64,000 bases of DNA, taken from contig NC_067285.1 in assembly GCF_020740795.1 (NCBI RefSeq), positions 16,732,001-16,796,000 on the forward strand, written 5' to 3'. Positions within the stretch are counted from its first letter, which is position 1. Each line of letters begins with the position of its first letter. The translations under genes and the position numbers were made by a program. Below the pieces are notes generated by a model. It worked only from the letters and a program-made list of their open reading frames with translations. It made no database searches and had not been told where the DNA came from. The DNA comes from Apus apus. Lineage: Eukaryota; Chordata; Aves; Apodiformes; Apodidae. This document shows, one piece after another, positions 1 to 11,001 of the stretch.

Positions 1-1866
1 AATCGGGGTGCATGTTCAGAGGCAGTCGGTGCATAAGGCTACTTGTCATGCTGAAGTTCTGTGCCATATGAGAGCTATTAAGAGGCAAAATGCCAATTAG
101 AGAAGCAGTGCAGCACCACTTAATTCCTGAAGGTAGCTGATTCACAAAGATATTCAGAAAATGTATCTATCAGGAGCTCCTAAGAAACAGAAGACACTTG
201 ATTGGGACGATATATTCTGGTGGAAATTAGCATGTATTTGTATACTTTTTGGTATTACAGTGATCTGTGACTAGTGCGTGTGCCAGTATGAAATCATTCC
301 AAAATACATCATTGTGTGTGTGTGCAAGCAAGAAATAGTACCAAGAACCTTACATCAGCGTTGGTGTACCACACATCTAAAAATGTAAGCTCTACAGAAA
401 ACATTGCCAAACCAGTAGGCCCTGCATGCCTTTTGTTTAACTTGCTGTAACTATTGCCTAACAGCTTCAAGAAACTGTTACAACACTGTTTATGCTAAGA
501 GAATCCCTGAAATTGCACCAAGTTCAATGTTACCATGGTTTAGGGACCATTCCAGTACCCACAGGGCTAGAAAGTCTGCCCAAGGGTGTAGGAAGGATGT
601 AGGCTAGTTTGGAATGGCTTAATCTGATGAAGGATGTAATGTCATCACTGGATACTAAAAAGCAATAACGTATTTAGCATTAAAGATAGAACTTACAGGG
701 TTTTCCTCTCTAGTGTAATATATGCAAAGGAACATATAAGAAAAAAGTTGGTTGTTTTGAACTTTGCTCCTCTAACCTTGTACTTTAAGCCATTTTGCTT
801 TGTGAATATTGCATAAGTAACTATCCATATTTTAGAAGCATATTCTATTACTTAGTGTCTTTTCTTCCAGTAAAGTACTCAAAAGCCAACACTTAATTTA
901 AAATACATTGATAGCATAACATTAAATGAATCTGGAGTTAAAATTTAGTGGATAAACCCCTAAGAGTATTAAAACTGTTCAATACTAAAAAAGGAGACTA
1001 AAAACTGTCTGGGTTATTGTCATACACAAAGTACGCAAAACATCTCTTCTGCTTTCTGGCATTAACCCAGGAAAGACCTAGCTACCATGTAAAAACCAGA
1101 TTAAACTAACATCCATCAAGGTGAAAGATAATTATTGCTTGTGTCAGACAACACCTGTTTCTGCAGCATTCCTCAACTGAGTTAAACTAGAGACATGCTG
1201 AAGCTTTCCACTGAATTTTACATTTGACAGTTGCCTGAAGCAATTGTCTGTGAAACACCTTCACCTCTTTCTTTGTTTACTTTTTGGGTAGATTAAAAAT
1301 GTTAAAATACCAAAGAAAAATTTAAAATTAAGAATAAAATACAGCAGTGACATATGTAAAGTCAATGGGGGATGTTTGTTGAAAAAATTACAATAGTAAG
1401 TCTTTTGTGAAGTCTACATACATATCTATTGAAAACATTCATTTGAGAGTGAATTCTGTTTACATTACTCAAGTGAGTCATACCACTTCACTGGAAGTTT
1501 GTAAGAGTTAAAGTAGTAGTTCCTCCATAATGCATTCTTGCTATTGTTAAGCAACACTGCACAGGCTGTAACGCAAGAAGCTCATCCTACTTGTAAAGTA
1601 ATCTGTATCAGGCAAAAGCTTCGCTACAAAGTCCTGCTTCAGTTGTGCCAGGATAGCTCAGAGCCTACAGATCAATGTGTATTCTGTTGCATAAAAAGCA
1701 ATCATACATATTTGTGCTGTAGCTTTCATAGGTCTGTTCTTTCTGTCCCATCTGGTTGGTTTAGCCTTTATGTGAGATATAACATTTGATTATTTGACTG
1801 TCAGATCAGCAGAGGTATTTTGAAATAGATCTCTTTTGAAATAGATCTTAACTTTGCTCTCTCTCT

Positions 1867-1935
1867 AAAAAAAAAAAAAAAAAACAACCAAAAAAAGAAA
1901 CAAACAAACAAAAAACACCCAAAAAACAACCCTCT
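1867..1935. repeat. A-rich low-complexity tract (A18 then CAAA/ACAA-like)
   Basis: An uninterrupted run of 18 A is followed by imperfect AAAC/CAAA units. It could be an old retroposon tail or a decayed microsatellite. No retrotransposon body was recognised immediately upstream. Confidence 0.85.
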
Positions 1936-4756
1936 GAAAACATCAACTACTTCCCAAGGTACAATCTAATTTGATTAGATTAAATACTAAAAGGTACAAT
2001 CCAGAGTTCACTCACATCAGAATGGGTCTTTTAATCAATTGAAGTGGGGATTGGATGATACTTGCTAGAAAGGCCAGGTGGATGATTATGCTAAACAACA
2101 GCCCTTAAATGAATTTGACAGGAGAGGATGTGTACTTTAGAAGAGAGAAGGAAGTGTAAGGTTTGGTAGACTTCAAACTGCACATTGAGCTGAGAGGGAA
2201 GGGAACTGAGAAGGAGTGCAAGTAGTGGAGCACCAAACACCCAGTTACAAGCAAAACTGCCAGCACATGGTAAATTATGGTAAACTGTGTTGAAATGGTA
2301 AAGAAAACTCCCCTGAAAAAAAAATGTGCTTCCCCAGAAAGAAACACAGAGGTCCACAGAAGAGAATGAGCTGAGGTCACAGATGTGATGTTTATTGGGG
2401 CAATAGATCCAGAGGCAGCACAGCATGCCTTCTTGCAAAAGGAGGCAGTAGTTAACACTGATTGGTACCTAGATGGTTTTAATGACACACTGCTTCTAAA
2501 GACTGCACCTATATTTGAAAACAAACATGATCAGATGGAGAGATGTGAAACAGATACAATTTATAAGCCAAAGGCCTTAAAGTAAAAGGTACTGCCACGA
2601 ACAAGTTAAAGGAGGCAGTTACACTACTACAGATAAAAGATGTAAGATCATCTTGTGGGAAATCTTTGATGAATGATCAGACAGAGGGACTATTTGGGCT
2701 AATCTGTCTATTTGTTAGAGTTCTATATGAGAGCATGTCAGGGCAGTATGGTGCTAGCAATGGCAGTGCTGACACCACCCACAAATAGATGGTTTGAAGG
2801 GACTGCAATGTTACATTTTCCATTGAAAGCTCATTTGGAGGGTAGACTTTTGTCAGTGGAGTATGTCCTTAAGTGAGCAACCATACTCTTGAGGGAATTA
2901 AGAAAGCAGCGAAAAGAACAAAATCAATAGGAGACCACAAAGTGGCTAAAGTCAGTGTGATTCTCACCAAAACTTAATGACCTGTATAAATCCCTGCTTC
3001 TGTTAAGACCGTAATACAATAGCAGTACTAGGTACAGACAGAGGAAGGACAGTTGGTGACAAAACAAGAATGAATATCTAATAAAAATAATGTTTCACAA
3101 GAATCATGATCTTAAAATAGAGGACAGAATGACCAAGATATGTACATTTCATAGTATTTTAACAACGTTGCCACATTAATTTTCACAAACTGTGAAACAA
3201 TGGATGGGCAGAGACTCAAGTGCAATCTGACTGTATAGTAACCAGAGGTAGCAGTTAAGTGTATGCAAATAGTAAGAGTGTGTCTGTGGAAAGTTTTAGA
3301 GATGATGCCTCAATAGAGGATGAGGTCAGTGGAGAAAGCTGTCAATTACTTGAGCTGGAATCCTACATTGCTGGGAGCTGTAGTAACACTACAGCTGGTA
3401 CTGATTACATAAAAGCAGTACAGGAAATACCAGAAACAGAAGATAAAGAATGTCCTTTGGTTTAAATGTATGAAAAATACATCATTGTAGTTATAGTGAT
3501 AACTGTGGAAGGTCTTAGTGCATTTCTTTACATCACTCTTAATGTACTGATCCTGTGCTTTTGAATAATGTGCTTAGAGTCTGATTCAGTAACATCAAAC
3601 CTAACTAAATGAAAGGTGTGATTGGTGATTTGAGACATTCAATGAAGTCAGTTGAAGGAACCAAATAATTAGCTCAGGTATGATGTTTTTCAGAGTTCTG
3701 TTTTTCAGGCAAATCTCAGTGCAGACCTAACACACATTCTTTCAAATCCTAGCCATAAAAACCATTATTACAGTTATGAAACATCATAGTCTTTGGCCTT
3801 GAGTTCATAGCCTGGAACTACTTGAGTGCCAAGTCTGTATTTCTACCTTTGTTAACACTTTAACCTCTAATACAGTCTGAAAAGGTTAAAAACTGGTAGA
3901 GAAAAAACAAATGCCTAGGGCAACATCCAATCTGAAGAACAGAGAATAGATCAGAGCTGGTGTCTGGTACACAGATTGTGTGCACCAGCTGAGACCCATG
4001 TAATAAACCCTCACCCATTTGTTTGCATGATACTGCATACTTGAGCTGCTACCAATGTTGACTGTAGAACTTTATCTTACAAACTTTTCCTGATCCATGA
4101 CCTTCAGATACCTACACAGCTAAAACCTTTTTATGAAACTCACACACTTACAGGTCAGTTTAAAACACATCTTTTTGCCTTTCATAAATTCAGTTTTTCT
4201 CCATTTATTTTCAGAAAGATGGTAAAAAAATTATTTTCCTAGACTGTTATTTCACTCACCTCTCTCTCTCTCAATCATTCTCTCCATAGCTGAAGTCAGT
4301 GTAAGTGATTTGTCTTTTCTTTTAAGGAGTTTCCTAGCTTATATGAGCTTCTCATTCAGCAGCTGAAGGTTGAAATGTATTTTTAACCTGTTAATGATGT
4401 CAGTGTCTATTTTCCACTTGTTACCTTTTCAAAAGAGCACCACAGTGCTTTCACCCACAGATTTGGCAGAAGCTGCATCAAGAACTTCTAAGGAAGTGCC
4501 ACCACTGCCTTTAGATACAATGCCAATACCAGGCTATTGGTGTCCTGAGTTGTCTGCTCCTCAAGATTTAATGTTTTTGTGTTCTGTTGTAAAGCTCTGT
4601 TGTAATTTATCTTTTATTTAATAGCAGATCACTTTGGGGTAGGGACTTAGGGACTTTGTCTGCTTTGCATTTATGCAACATTGCTAGCACCTGCAGTGAT
4701 GCCAACAAAACAATTAATAAAACCATAAACAACCATATATGTCTTCATGGGGCCAG

Positions 4757-4801
4757 AATTATTTGCTGCTTTTGAGCAGCAAATTATTTGTAGCTTTTGA
4801 G
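4757..4801. repeat. 20-bp imperfect tandem duplication containing a 9-bp hairpin
   Basis: The 20-mer at 4757-4776 recurs at 4782-4801 with two mismatches. Across the first copy, 4761-4769 (ATTTGCTGC) and 4776-4784 (GCAGCAAAT) are perfect inverted repeats with a 6-nt loop. This is probably replication slippage at a small hairpin. Confidence 0.9.
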
Positions 4802-5639
4802 ATAGCTCCACACAACAGCCCATAAATGGTAGACTTACCTTTTGTAGGATCTACTAGTTATCTTGAATTGCCTTGTAGACCTGACCTTCCTTCAGCACCA
4901 AGCAGGGAGATTTCATGTGATTAGAGATGTCACATTGAAACACAGATTTTTAAAAAGCTTGAGGCATTTGCTGCATAGTTCCAAACACTGTAGTCTGTAC
5001 AGCCATCTGTATTTGCTACACGGCTTCTGCATACTCCACAATTAATAAATCTGGCTCCAGTCAATTTCAGTGACACTGCTAGCTTCTAAACTTTCTCCCT
5101 CACAATCTCTTAAAAATACATGCATCAACACAGCAGTCTAACAAGCCATTTTAGGAGCTGGTTTGATTTATGCTTCAGTAAGAGGTAGCCAGTACAAGTC
5201 CTACAACAAATTAGAAAGAAATGGGAGAGCAGGGGCACATAGAGGGTCTACAGAGCAAGGGTCAGCTTCCTGAGTCTCACGGAGGATTCAGTGTTTCAGT
5301 CGGGGAATGGGCTTGATAGCCTATTCCGTACTTTCCAGAAAACTGATAGAGGGATCTGAGGGATTAAACACATATTGGTCATCCACACCTGTCATTGTGA
5401 AGGTAGCAGCAGCCTCAGGGGGGCTGACAACAAAATATTTCCTACCCATTGTCATCCCAGGTGCCAGGGGTAACTTTCTCCCTAGATCACCACTTGGGTG
5501 CCCACAGCCTCTCCTCCACCATCGGTTCAGATGAGCACCAGCCTACAGCCTTTTCACAGAGGAGCAGGAAGCAGCAGAATCACTCTGACAGAGCGGGGAG
5601 GAGGTGTTAGACTCCTCCTGACGTGGTGCAGAGAGCCCA

Positions 5640-6360
5640 GCAGGGCTTGCTCCCCGGGGCAGCCGGCGGTGATGGCGGCTGCGGGCTCCGTTTGGGGTGG
5701 CACAGCTGCAGGGGGCACATGGCACCTCGGGGCCCGGTCTGTGGGGTTTGCGGCTCTCGACAGGGTGCACCCCGCTGTGTCTGGGTGTTGTACAAAACGT
5801 TACTGCCTTAGAGCGCGTCCCTGTTTGGAATTTCAGTAGAGTGTTGCCCTTCAAACACTGAGCCAGGGAATCACTGTCAGCTCCTTCACGTGTTTGCGGA
5901 CACCGCAGAGCACAGGTGGGTCCTGAAACGGAAAATAACTAAATTAAAAAAACTCCCCGGGCCACCCGTGTCGGGAGCCCCCGCTCACGGGCAGGGCCGC
6001 CGCCCGGGCCCGCGGACCCGCCTCGCGGCGGCGCGCGGGCTGCGCGGCCGTTGGGCTGGGCTGGGCGCGTGGGGCGCCCGGCACGCGCGTCCCCCTCAGC
6101 CCAAGGGCCGCGCACGGCAGGAGCGCCCGCGGGGAGGCGGCTGTGGCGAGTGCCGGGCCCGCTGGCGGCCCGGCGGGCCTTTTCCCCGCAGCCCGGCGGG
6201 CCTTTTCCCCGCAGCCCGGCGGCGCTCTGCTCGCCCGCGGGCTCGTTTCCGCGCCGCGTCTCTGTGAGCGCGGCGGCCTCCCCAGCCCGGGCCGGCCGCC
6301 GGTGCCCGACTGCGCTGGAGGCTCGAGGCGGCTGCCCCGCCTTGCAAAAGCCTCGCGGGT
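5640..6360. promoter_or_regulatory. CpG island, probable promoter
   Basis: The sequence changes abruptly from AT-rich to very GC-rich with dense CpG (GCGCG, CCGCCG, CGGCGG clusters), densest at about 5970-6360, then returns to AT-rich. In birds an unmethylated island of this kind usually marks a promoter. There is no TATA box. A GT donor-like site (CACAG|GTGGGT) lies at about 5914, and a better one lies downstream at 6685/6686, so plus-strand transcription is plausible. The long open frames on both strands inside the island only reflect the scarcity of TA-containing stops in GC-rich DNA. Which gene it serves is unknown. It is more than 40 kb from the MYOF 3' end and cannot be the MYOF promoter. 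Confidence 0.7.
6169..6222. repeat. 23-bp perfect tandem duplication inside the CpG island
   Basis: The units 6169-6191 and 6192-6214 (each starting CCCGGCGGGCC and ending TTTTCCCCGCAG) are identical, followed by an 8-bp partial third copy. Each unit is a GC box-like block plus a pyrimidine tract ending in CAG. The copies are exact, so the duplication is recent or maintained. Confidence 0.97.
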
Positions 6361-9300
6361 TTAGTGCGTTGTGCAAGTGATAGAAGAAGATACCGGGATT
6401 GTTAATTGCAGGTACAAGGCATCCCTTTGTCTAGCTGTTTGAAATGAAGTGGGTCTGCAGCTGGCTTTGGGTGCCAGCTGAAGTTCTTCCTTATCGTTAT
6501 TTGCAGCTGTATAACCTGTTAACTGCGTGATCCGGAGGGGAGTTAGTCCCAGGGAGCGGCCCCAGAGAGGGTTTAAAGATAGAGATTCCCACTCCTCATT
6601 CTTGCAAAATGGTATCATCTTGGGTGAACAGAAAAAAGAGCAGGTATCTTGGAAGTAAAGCCCTGCCAGCAAACGAAGTGGAAGGGTAAGAAACAGAGCT
6701 GTTTGAGTTTGGTGTTAAATGGCAAATTTCGAAGATTTAGTTGGAAAAAAAAAGTTAGTAAAAGCAAATGTGTTGAAATTGCTTTAATAATTCTCAAATT
6801 GTTTTCCTGTCATAGTTCAGTTGAATAAAACAAATATAGAACTGTATTATGAAACTGCATCAGAGAGGCAATGCTAACAACTGTAATTAGTGATTATTAC
6901 AGCTGCTCTCATTAAGTCATCTCTGGGTAGCTTTTCTTCCACTCTTGGATGGGAGGAAGTAGCGAGTGACTTCAGTCTTACAGGCTGGTGAAATACAGGT
7001 TCTTGTGAAGTGTGATTGTTTTCACAGGACATTTACAGAGGACTGAACAGTTGTAGGGTTTTATCACTCATCTGTTGCTATTGTAAGGCTTGTTTGAACC
7101 CTGTGTAGTATGCAGTCAGCACTTCTAATGTGGCCAGAAATCTTAGTCCTATGAGCTTTTGGGTTACGAAGCTAACTGCTTATGAGCTTGAAGTGCATGA
7201 CATTTTGCAGGGTCTTAAAAGTAATTTTAAAAGCCTCGAAATACTTTCTAAGTTTTGTTGGTTGGCAGTCTAAAACTGTTAATTCTACAGCAGTCTCAAT
7301 TCATGCTTTTGTAGTAACATTAAGGGATCACAGCGCTCATGCAAGCAGGCTGACATTTTGGGGTTTGTGAGGAGCATCAGCGTAAGACTCTTAAATGCAC
7401 TGTGTTTTCTGACTTTTTCTAAGGACTCTTTCTGGTATGTGCCAGGAATGCAGGTGAAAAACTTTTTGGAAAAAAATATTTTAACTTGTCCATAATGAAG
7501 AGAATCCAGCCTGAACATAAAAATGAAATAGCAGTGCAGGGAGCCAAGTGAATTAATGGGTGCAGAGTTGATTTTTTTTTATTTTTTTTTTAAACTAACT
7601 TTATCTGTGAACTCCCAGCCCTGGAGCTTATTTGAAATAAGATAGGAAGCTTCAGTCTTGTCTCAAATGCAGCTACAACTTGTCCTGGAGAAGCCTTCGT
7701 AATGGGGTCAGGTAAAGTTCAATGAACTACCAAACCAGCACTATTTCAGAAATGCTAAGGTGCTCTTTCCACTGATCTCTCCACTCTCTCTGCCTGTTAT
7801 TAAACTGGTAGTTTTTACAACATCAATAAAGAACTTTCCTACCCAATTGCCCCAGACAAAGGCCTGAAAGCTAGGTTTAAACTATGAAAACTTTGTGTTA
7901 GGTTCATTTAGATTGTTTTGCTGTGTCAAATACTCACTTGAGTTCAAAAGTTCAGATGCACCATGAACTTTGTCATCTCACAGCAGGCAGTTCTACAAAT
8001 ATAATCCAAAAGTGAAATAACATGCCATATTTAAGGTGCGTTTGTTGTTCAGTGTGGAGTATACTTGGAGTTCCGCATTTACAAAGTTCTGCTTGACTCA
8101 AAGAAACTTTTAACTATTTAAAAGACTGAAAAAACCTAAACACAATTAAGCCAAATAATTCCTTGATCCCTGACCTTTTAGGCTTTCAAACCAACACATA
8201 TTCAGTGACTAATCATTACTGCACAAACTAAACCCAGCTAATCTTCTTAATAAATTGTGAAGTCTTGTATGTCTCATGGTTTCAATGATGGCTTTTCTCC
8301 CCGTCTGGAACATTGCAGAATATCAAAACAAATGGGTCATGGCTTTATGTATTTGTTTAAAGTTTGAATTTGTGTCATCTCATGATATAGTTTTGGGTTG
8401 AGCAGGTTTTACAAGTGTATGTGAAGTGTAAGACTGTTAGGAATGAAAAACCAGTCAGTGCAATTTTCACTTACTTATTAGATAATAAAAATGTGTGGGC
8501 AAATCCAGTTTGTACAAAACTATTCTTTAAATGTGGAAACTTACCAGAAACTGAAGAGCCTGTGATAAATTCTTTTCCATGAAAAGGAATTCCGTATACT
8601 CTCTCTTTCCTCCTTGTTGATCTGGAGATTCGATTTATCAGGAATAAGCAGCATTTCCTTCTCAGACTTAAATTTGGAATCTGAAACACAACTGATTTAA
8701 GACTCTGCTCCTGACTGTTCAAAAATCTCGATTCAGGGCTCCCCAGCATTGTTACATGTGTTTAGAAAAAAACCCCAAACCTAATCCAACATGACATGAT
8801 CTGAAATGTATTTTTGAGTATTAAATTTTCTGGTTTTTTACATAAGAAAAAGTTTTAATTTTTTTTTAGCTTCTCTATATGCTGTGTAAGATCTTAGCTC
8901 TTATTTTGGGGGATTATCATGTAATTGCAACACTCTTGGAACTTCTGATTTAAGGAAAACATCGAACAATTACAGATTTTTGTTTCAATTACTCCATTTG
9001 GTCTCTGTATGAGGCACATCCTCTTTGCAGAAGGAGTTGTTTAGCTGTTTGAAATCATTCCTTTGTATTTTTGCATTAGTCAGCAAAGAACAGATAGAAA
9101 CAAGGGGAATAAAGTAGCTGTCTTCTTCTTTGTGAACAACAAAGAGAGGAGAAAGAGGAAATGTCAGATTTGGTGGACATCTGCAGCAGTTCGAAATCTA
9201 TGGTGCTACGCCCATACCTGTAGTAGAGATTGTAATTGAGCTTGTGATGTGAGTTGTGATTTTGTTAGGATCACTACCCGCTCTCCTCCCTCCTGAAGCC

Positions 9301-9898
9301 TTGCATCTATTAAATAGAAAAAAATGTATATTTTAAGAAAGACTACATTGTATGTCTTGTCTGATAGTTGGCAATGTTCATTACCTTGGACTGTTCTGCT
9401 CTAGTATCTTAACCCAGTGCACCTGTTCCAGGAGTTGGTGACACTTAGCTCGGGGCTAGCCGAGCTGCAGCCAGCATGAGCTTTCTTCCTGCTTTCAGAT
9501 CATTGTGGGAAGGAGCCATGGAAGCAAAAGTAGATTTTCCAGGGTGCAAGCAGTGCATTTCAGTGGCAATAGCTTTCTACTACTGCTGGCAGGAAGGATT
9601 ATGTACCACATCAGTGATCTTCAGCATGAGCTATGGACCTGCTCTGCAGGTTTTGTTGTAACTTAATTCGTACACGTGCATGTAAGTCTTTCCTTAGTCC
9701 CTTTATGCAGGGTAAGAATCACAGAGCAGTACAACAAGCTTTCAGAATTCTAGGTCTAGGTGAGGAAGACTGTCATCTGAGACCTCTCCTGCGCTCTTTT
9801 CCAGCACTTCTGAAGATGGGTTGGTGGTAGGAGAGTCACTGGAGATGAACGCCGTAGGCTGGAATAATCACTGAGCCTCTGAGCAGTCTTCTGTAACA
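6361..9898. other. AT-rich sequence 3' of the CpG island; possible first exon at 6609-6685
   Basis: No known gene family is recognisable. An ATG at 6609 opens 25 codons (beginning MVSSWVNRKKSRYLG) and runs into a good donor (GAAGG|GTAAGA at 6685/6686). An upstream ATG at 6444 opens a separate 28-codon frame closing at 6530, which would be a uORF if transcription starts in the island. The rest contains T-rich and A-rich tracts (for example about 7571-7592) and scattered chance frames. Treat as an intergenic region or first intron. Confidence 0.4.
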
Positions 9899-10296
9899 TC
9901 ATGAGCAGGTGACCTTAGACACTGTGATGCAGCGTAGCATCAGAGAACTGTAACTGTACACATACAGTGCCCCCATAAAGATCAGTATCATTACCTCTAA
10001 GATCACTAGGCTGGTAATTATACGGTTGATTATGGCCACAGTTCTGTCGATAAACCATAAAACAATCACAAGAGCAGCTACACAGAGCACTATGCTCTCG
10101 GCTGCACACTACATGTACAATTGCATGTTGGGGAAAAAAGTTCAGCAGATACATTGCAGAAAGTGTCCAGTTTTCAATCCGTCATGAAATTCAGCAGAAC
10201 TGTCGCCCATTGCTATGTGAGGGGTTCCTCCCATCAGAGATGGAATTTTGAACACTCTTCAATTAGTGAAAATTTATAATCTGGGTTTAAAACCAA
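9899..10296 (-). mobile_element. ERV internal fragment (leader region downstream of the primer site)
   Basis: On the minus strand this sequence follows directly after the LTR and primer-binding site at 10297-11001, so it should be the leader/5' internal part of the same provirus. It contains a minus-strand frame of about 63 codons (10090 to 9899) that is strikingly hydrophobic, with two membrane-like runs (around VAALVIVLWF and VILEVMILIFMGAL). No gag, pol or env motif was recognised. No second LTR was found on the left, so the element is truncated. The left boundary is uncertain and may lie a little further left. Confidence 0.5.
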
Positions 10297-10314
10297 GCCC
10301 CACGTTTGGCACCA
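10297..10314 (-). other. retroviral primer-binding site, tRNA-Lys type
   Basis: On the minus strand this reads TGGTGCCAAACGTGGGGC, close to the known tRNA-Lys(1,2) primer site TGGCGCCCAACGTGGGGC used by class II (ERVK-like) elements. It lies one base after the CA end of the LTR, the expected position. This fixes the element's orientation as minus. Confidence 0.75.
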
Positions 10315-10315
10315 A

Positions 10316-11001
10316 TGAATTATTGTCACTATTTGGTTGACAACAATGCTCTCGATCGCCTCGCTCTCCCACCCAGGTAGGGAAGGAGAGAGAGAATTAG
10401 GAAGCACTCTGGATTGAAAACTAAATTAAACAGCTTTAATTAAACACCAATGACAAAAGAAAATATTTACAATGTGTTCAGGTATGCGCAAAAGCCTGTT
10501 GCCACCCCCCACCCCCTGCAACTCCCACAGCATCTCCTTACCTGTGAACAGTCCTGAAAAGTCCCGGAGCTGCCAGAGAGAGTGCAGAGTGATGAGGGTC
10601 AGGAGAGCTTGAGCCTGGGGGTTGACGTTGACGGATGGACGGAGTCCTCCCCGGACACCGGCCATGAACAGAAGAGAAGGGAAGAAGAAGCAGGAAGGAA
10701 GTTGTCTTCTGTGATCTCTGACCTTCCTCTGAGCTTATGTAGATATATAGAATGAAATATCTGGCCAATTTTGCTGTCTGTCTAATTCAGCCTCCTATGG
10801 GGGGGTCATAGATCTCCCCATAGTGCCTGAGCTGGCAGACCAAAGACATGACCTTGGAGTCCCAGCAATTTCAAAAACATTCCAGCGTTTGTTATCATTC
10901 CAAGCGGGAACACTTTGCTACTGGTTAAAAGAAAGCTTACTGAAGGAAAAAAAAAAATCAGTAAAGAGAAAAGTGGTTTAATCCTGGCTCAAACCAGGAC
11001 A
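10316..11001 (-). mobile_element. ERVK-like long terminal repeat
   Basis: A block of about 686 bp starts TGTCCTGG (minus strand, at 11001) and ends ...AATTCA at 10316, giving the TG...CA termini of an LTR, next to a tRNA-Lys-type primer site. The start TGTCCTGGTTTGAGCC resembles avian class II LTRs. A TATA-like stretch lies at about 10742-10750 and an ATTAAA signal at about 10434-10441, both on the minus strand. No intact retroviral gene is attached within the window. Confidence 0.75.

Larger units (their letters stand above)
1..5639. other. intergenic sequence, no recognisable gene
   Basis: AT-rich unique sequence. Open frames here are short, none has a codon pattern or motif I recognise, and none is joined to neighbours by convincing splice signals. 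The only structured elements are an A-rich tract near 1.9 kb and a small inverted and tandem duplication near 4.77 kb. GC content begins to rise from about 5.48 kb towards the CpG island. It may be the distal 3' flank of a gene to the left (CYP26A1 by tetrapod synteny), but nothing in the sequence proves that. Confidence 0.6.

Noticed and set aside
2105..2524. 139-codon minus-strand open frame
   Set aside because: Rich in Ser, Phe and Leu, with no motif recognised and no splice or promoter context; an overlapping frame on the same strand is also long, as expected where the plus strand is purine-rich.
3259..3465. 68-codon plus-strand acidic frame ending DKECPLV
   Set aside because: The peptide looks protein-like, but there is no acceptor, promoter or recognisable relative, and neighbouring frames could not be joined into a retrogene.
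5498..6380. Many overlapping open frames on both strands
   Set aside because: They lie in the CpG island, where stop codons are rare by composition; Ala/Gly/Pro/Arg-rich translation in every frame is typical of non-coding GC-rich DNA.
7182..7370. 62-codon frame after a TTTTGCAG acceptor-like site, phase-compatible with the 6609 exon
   Set aside because: The acceptor lacks a clear pyrimidine tract and there is no usable donor before the stop.
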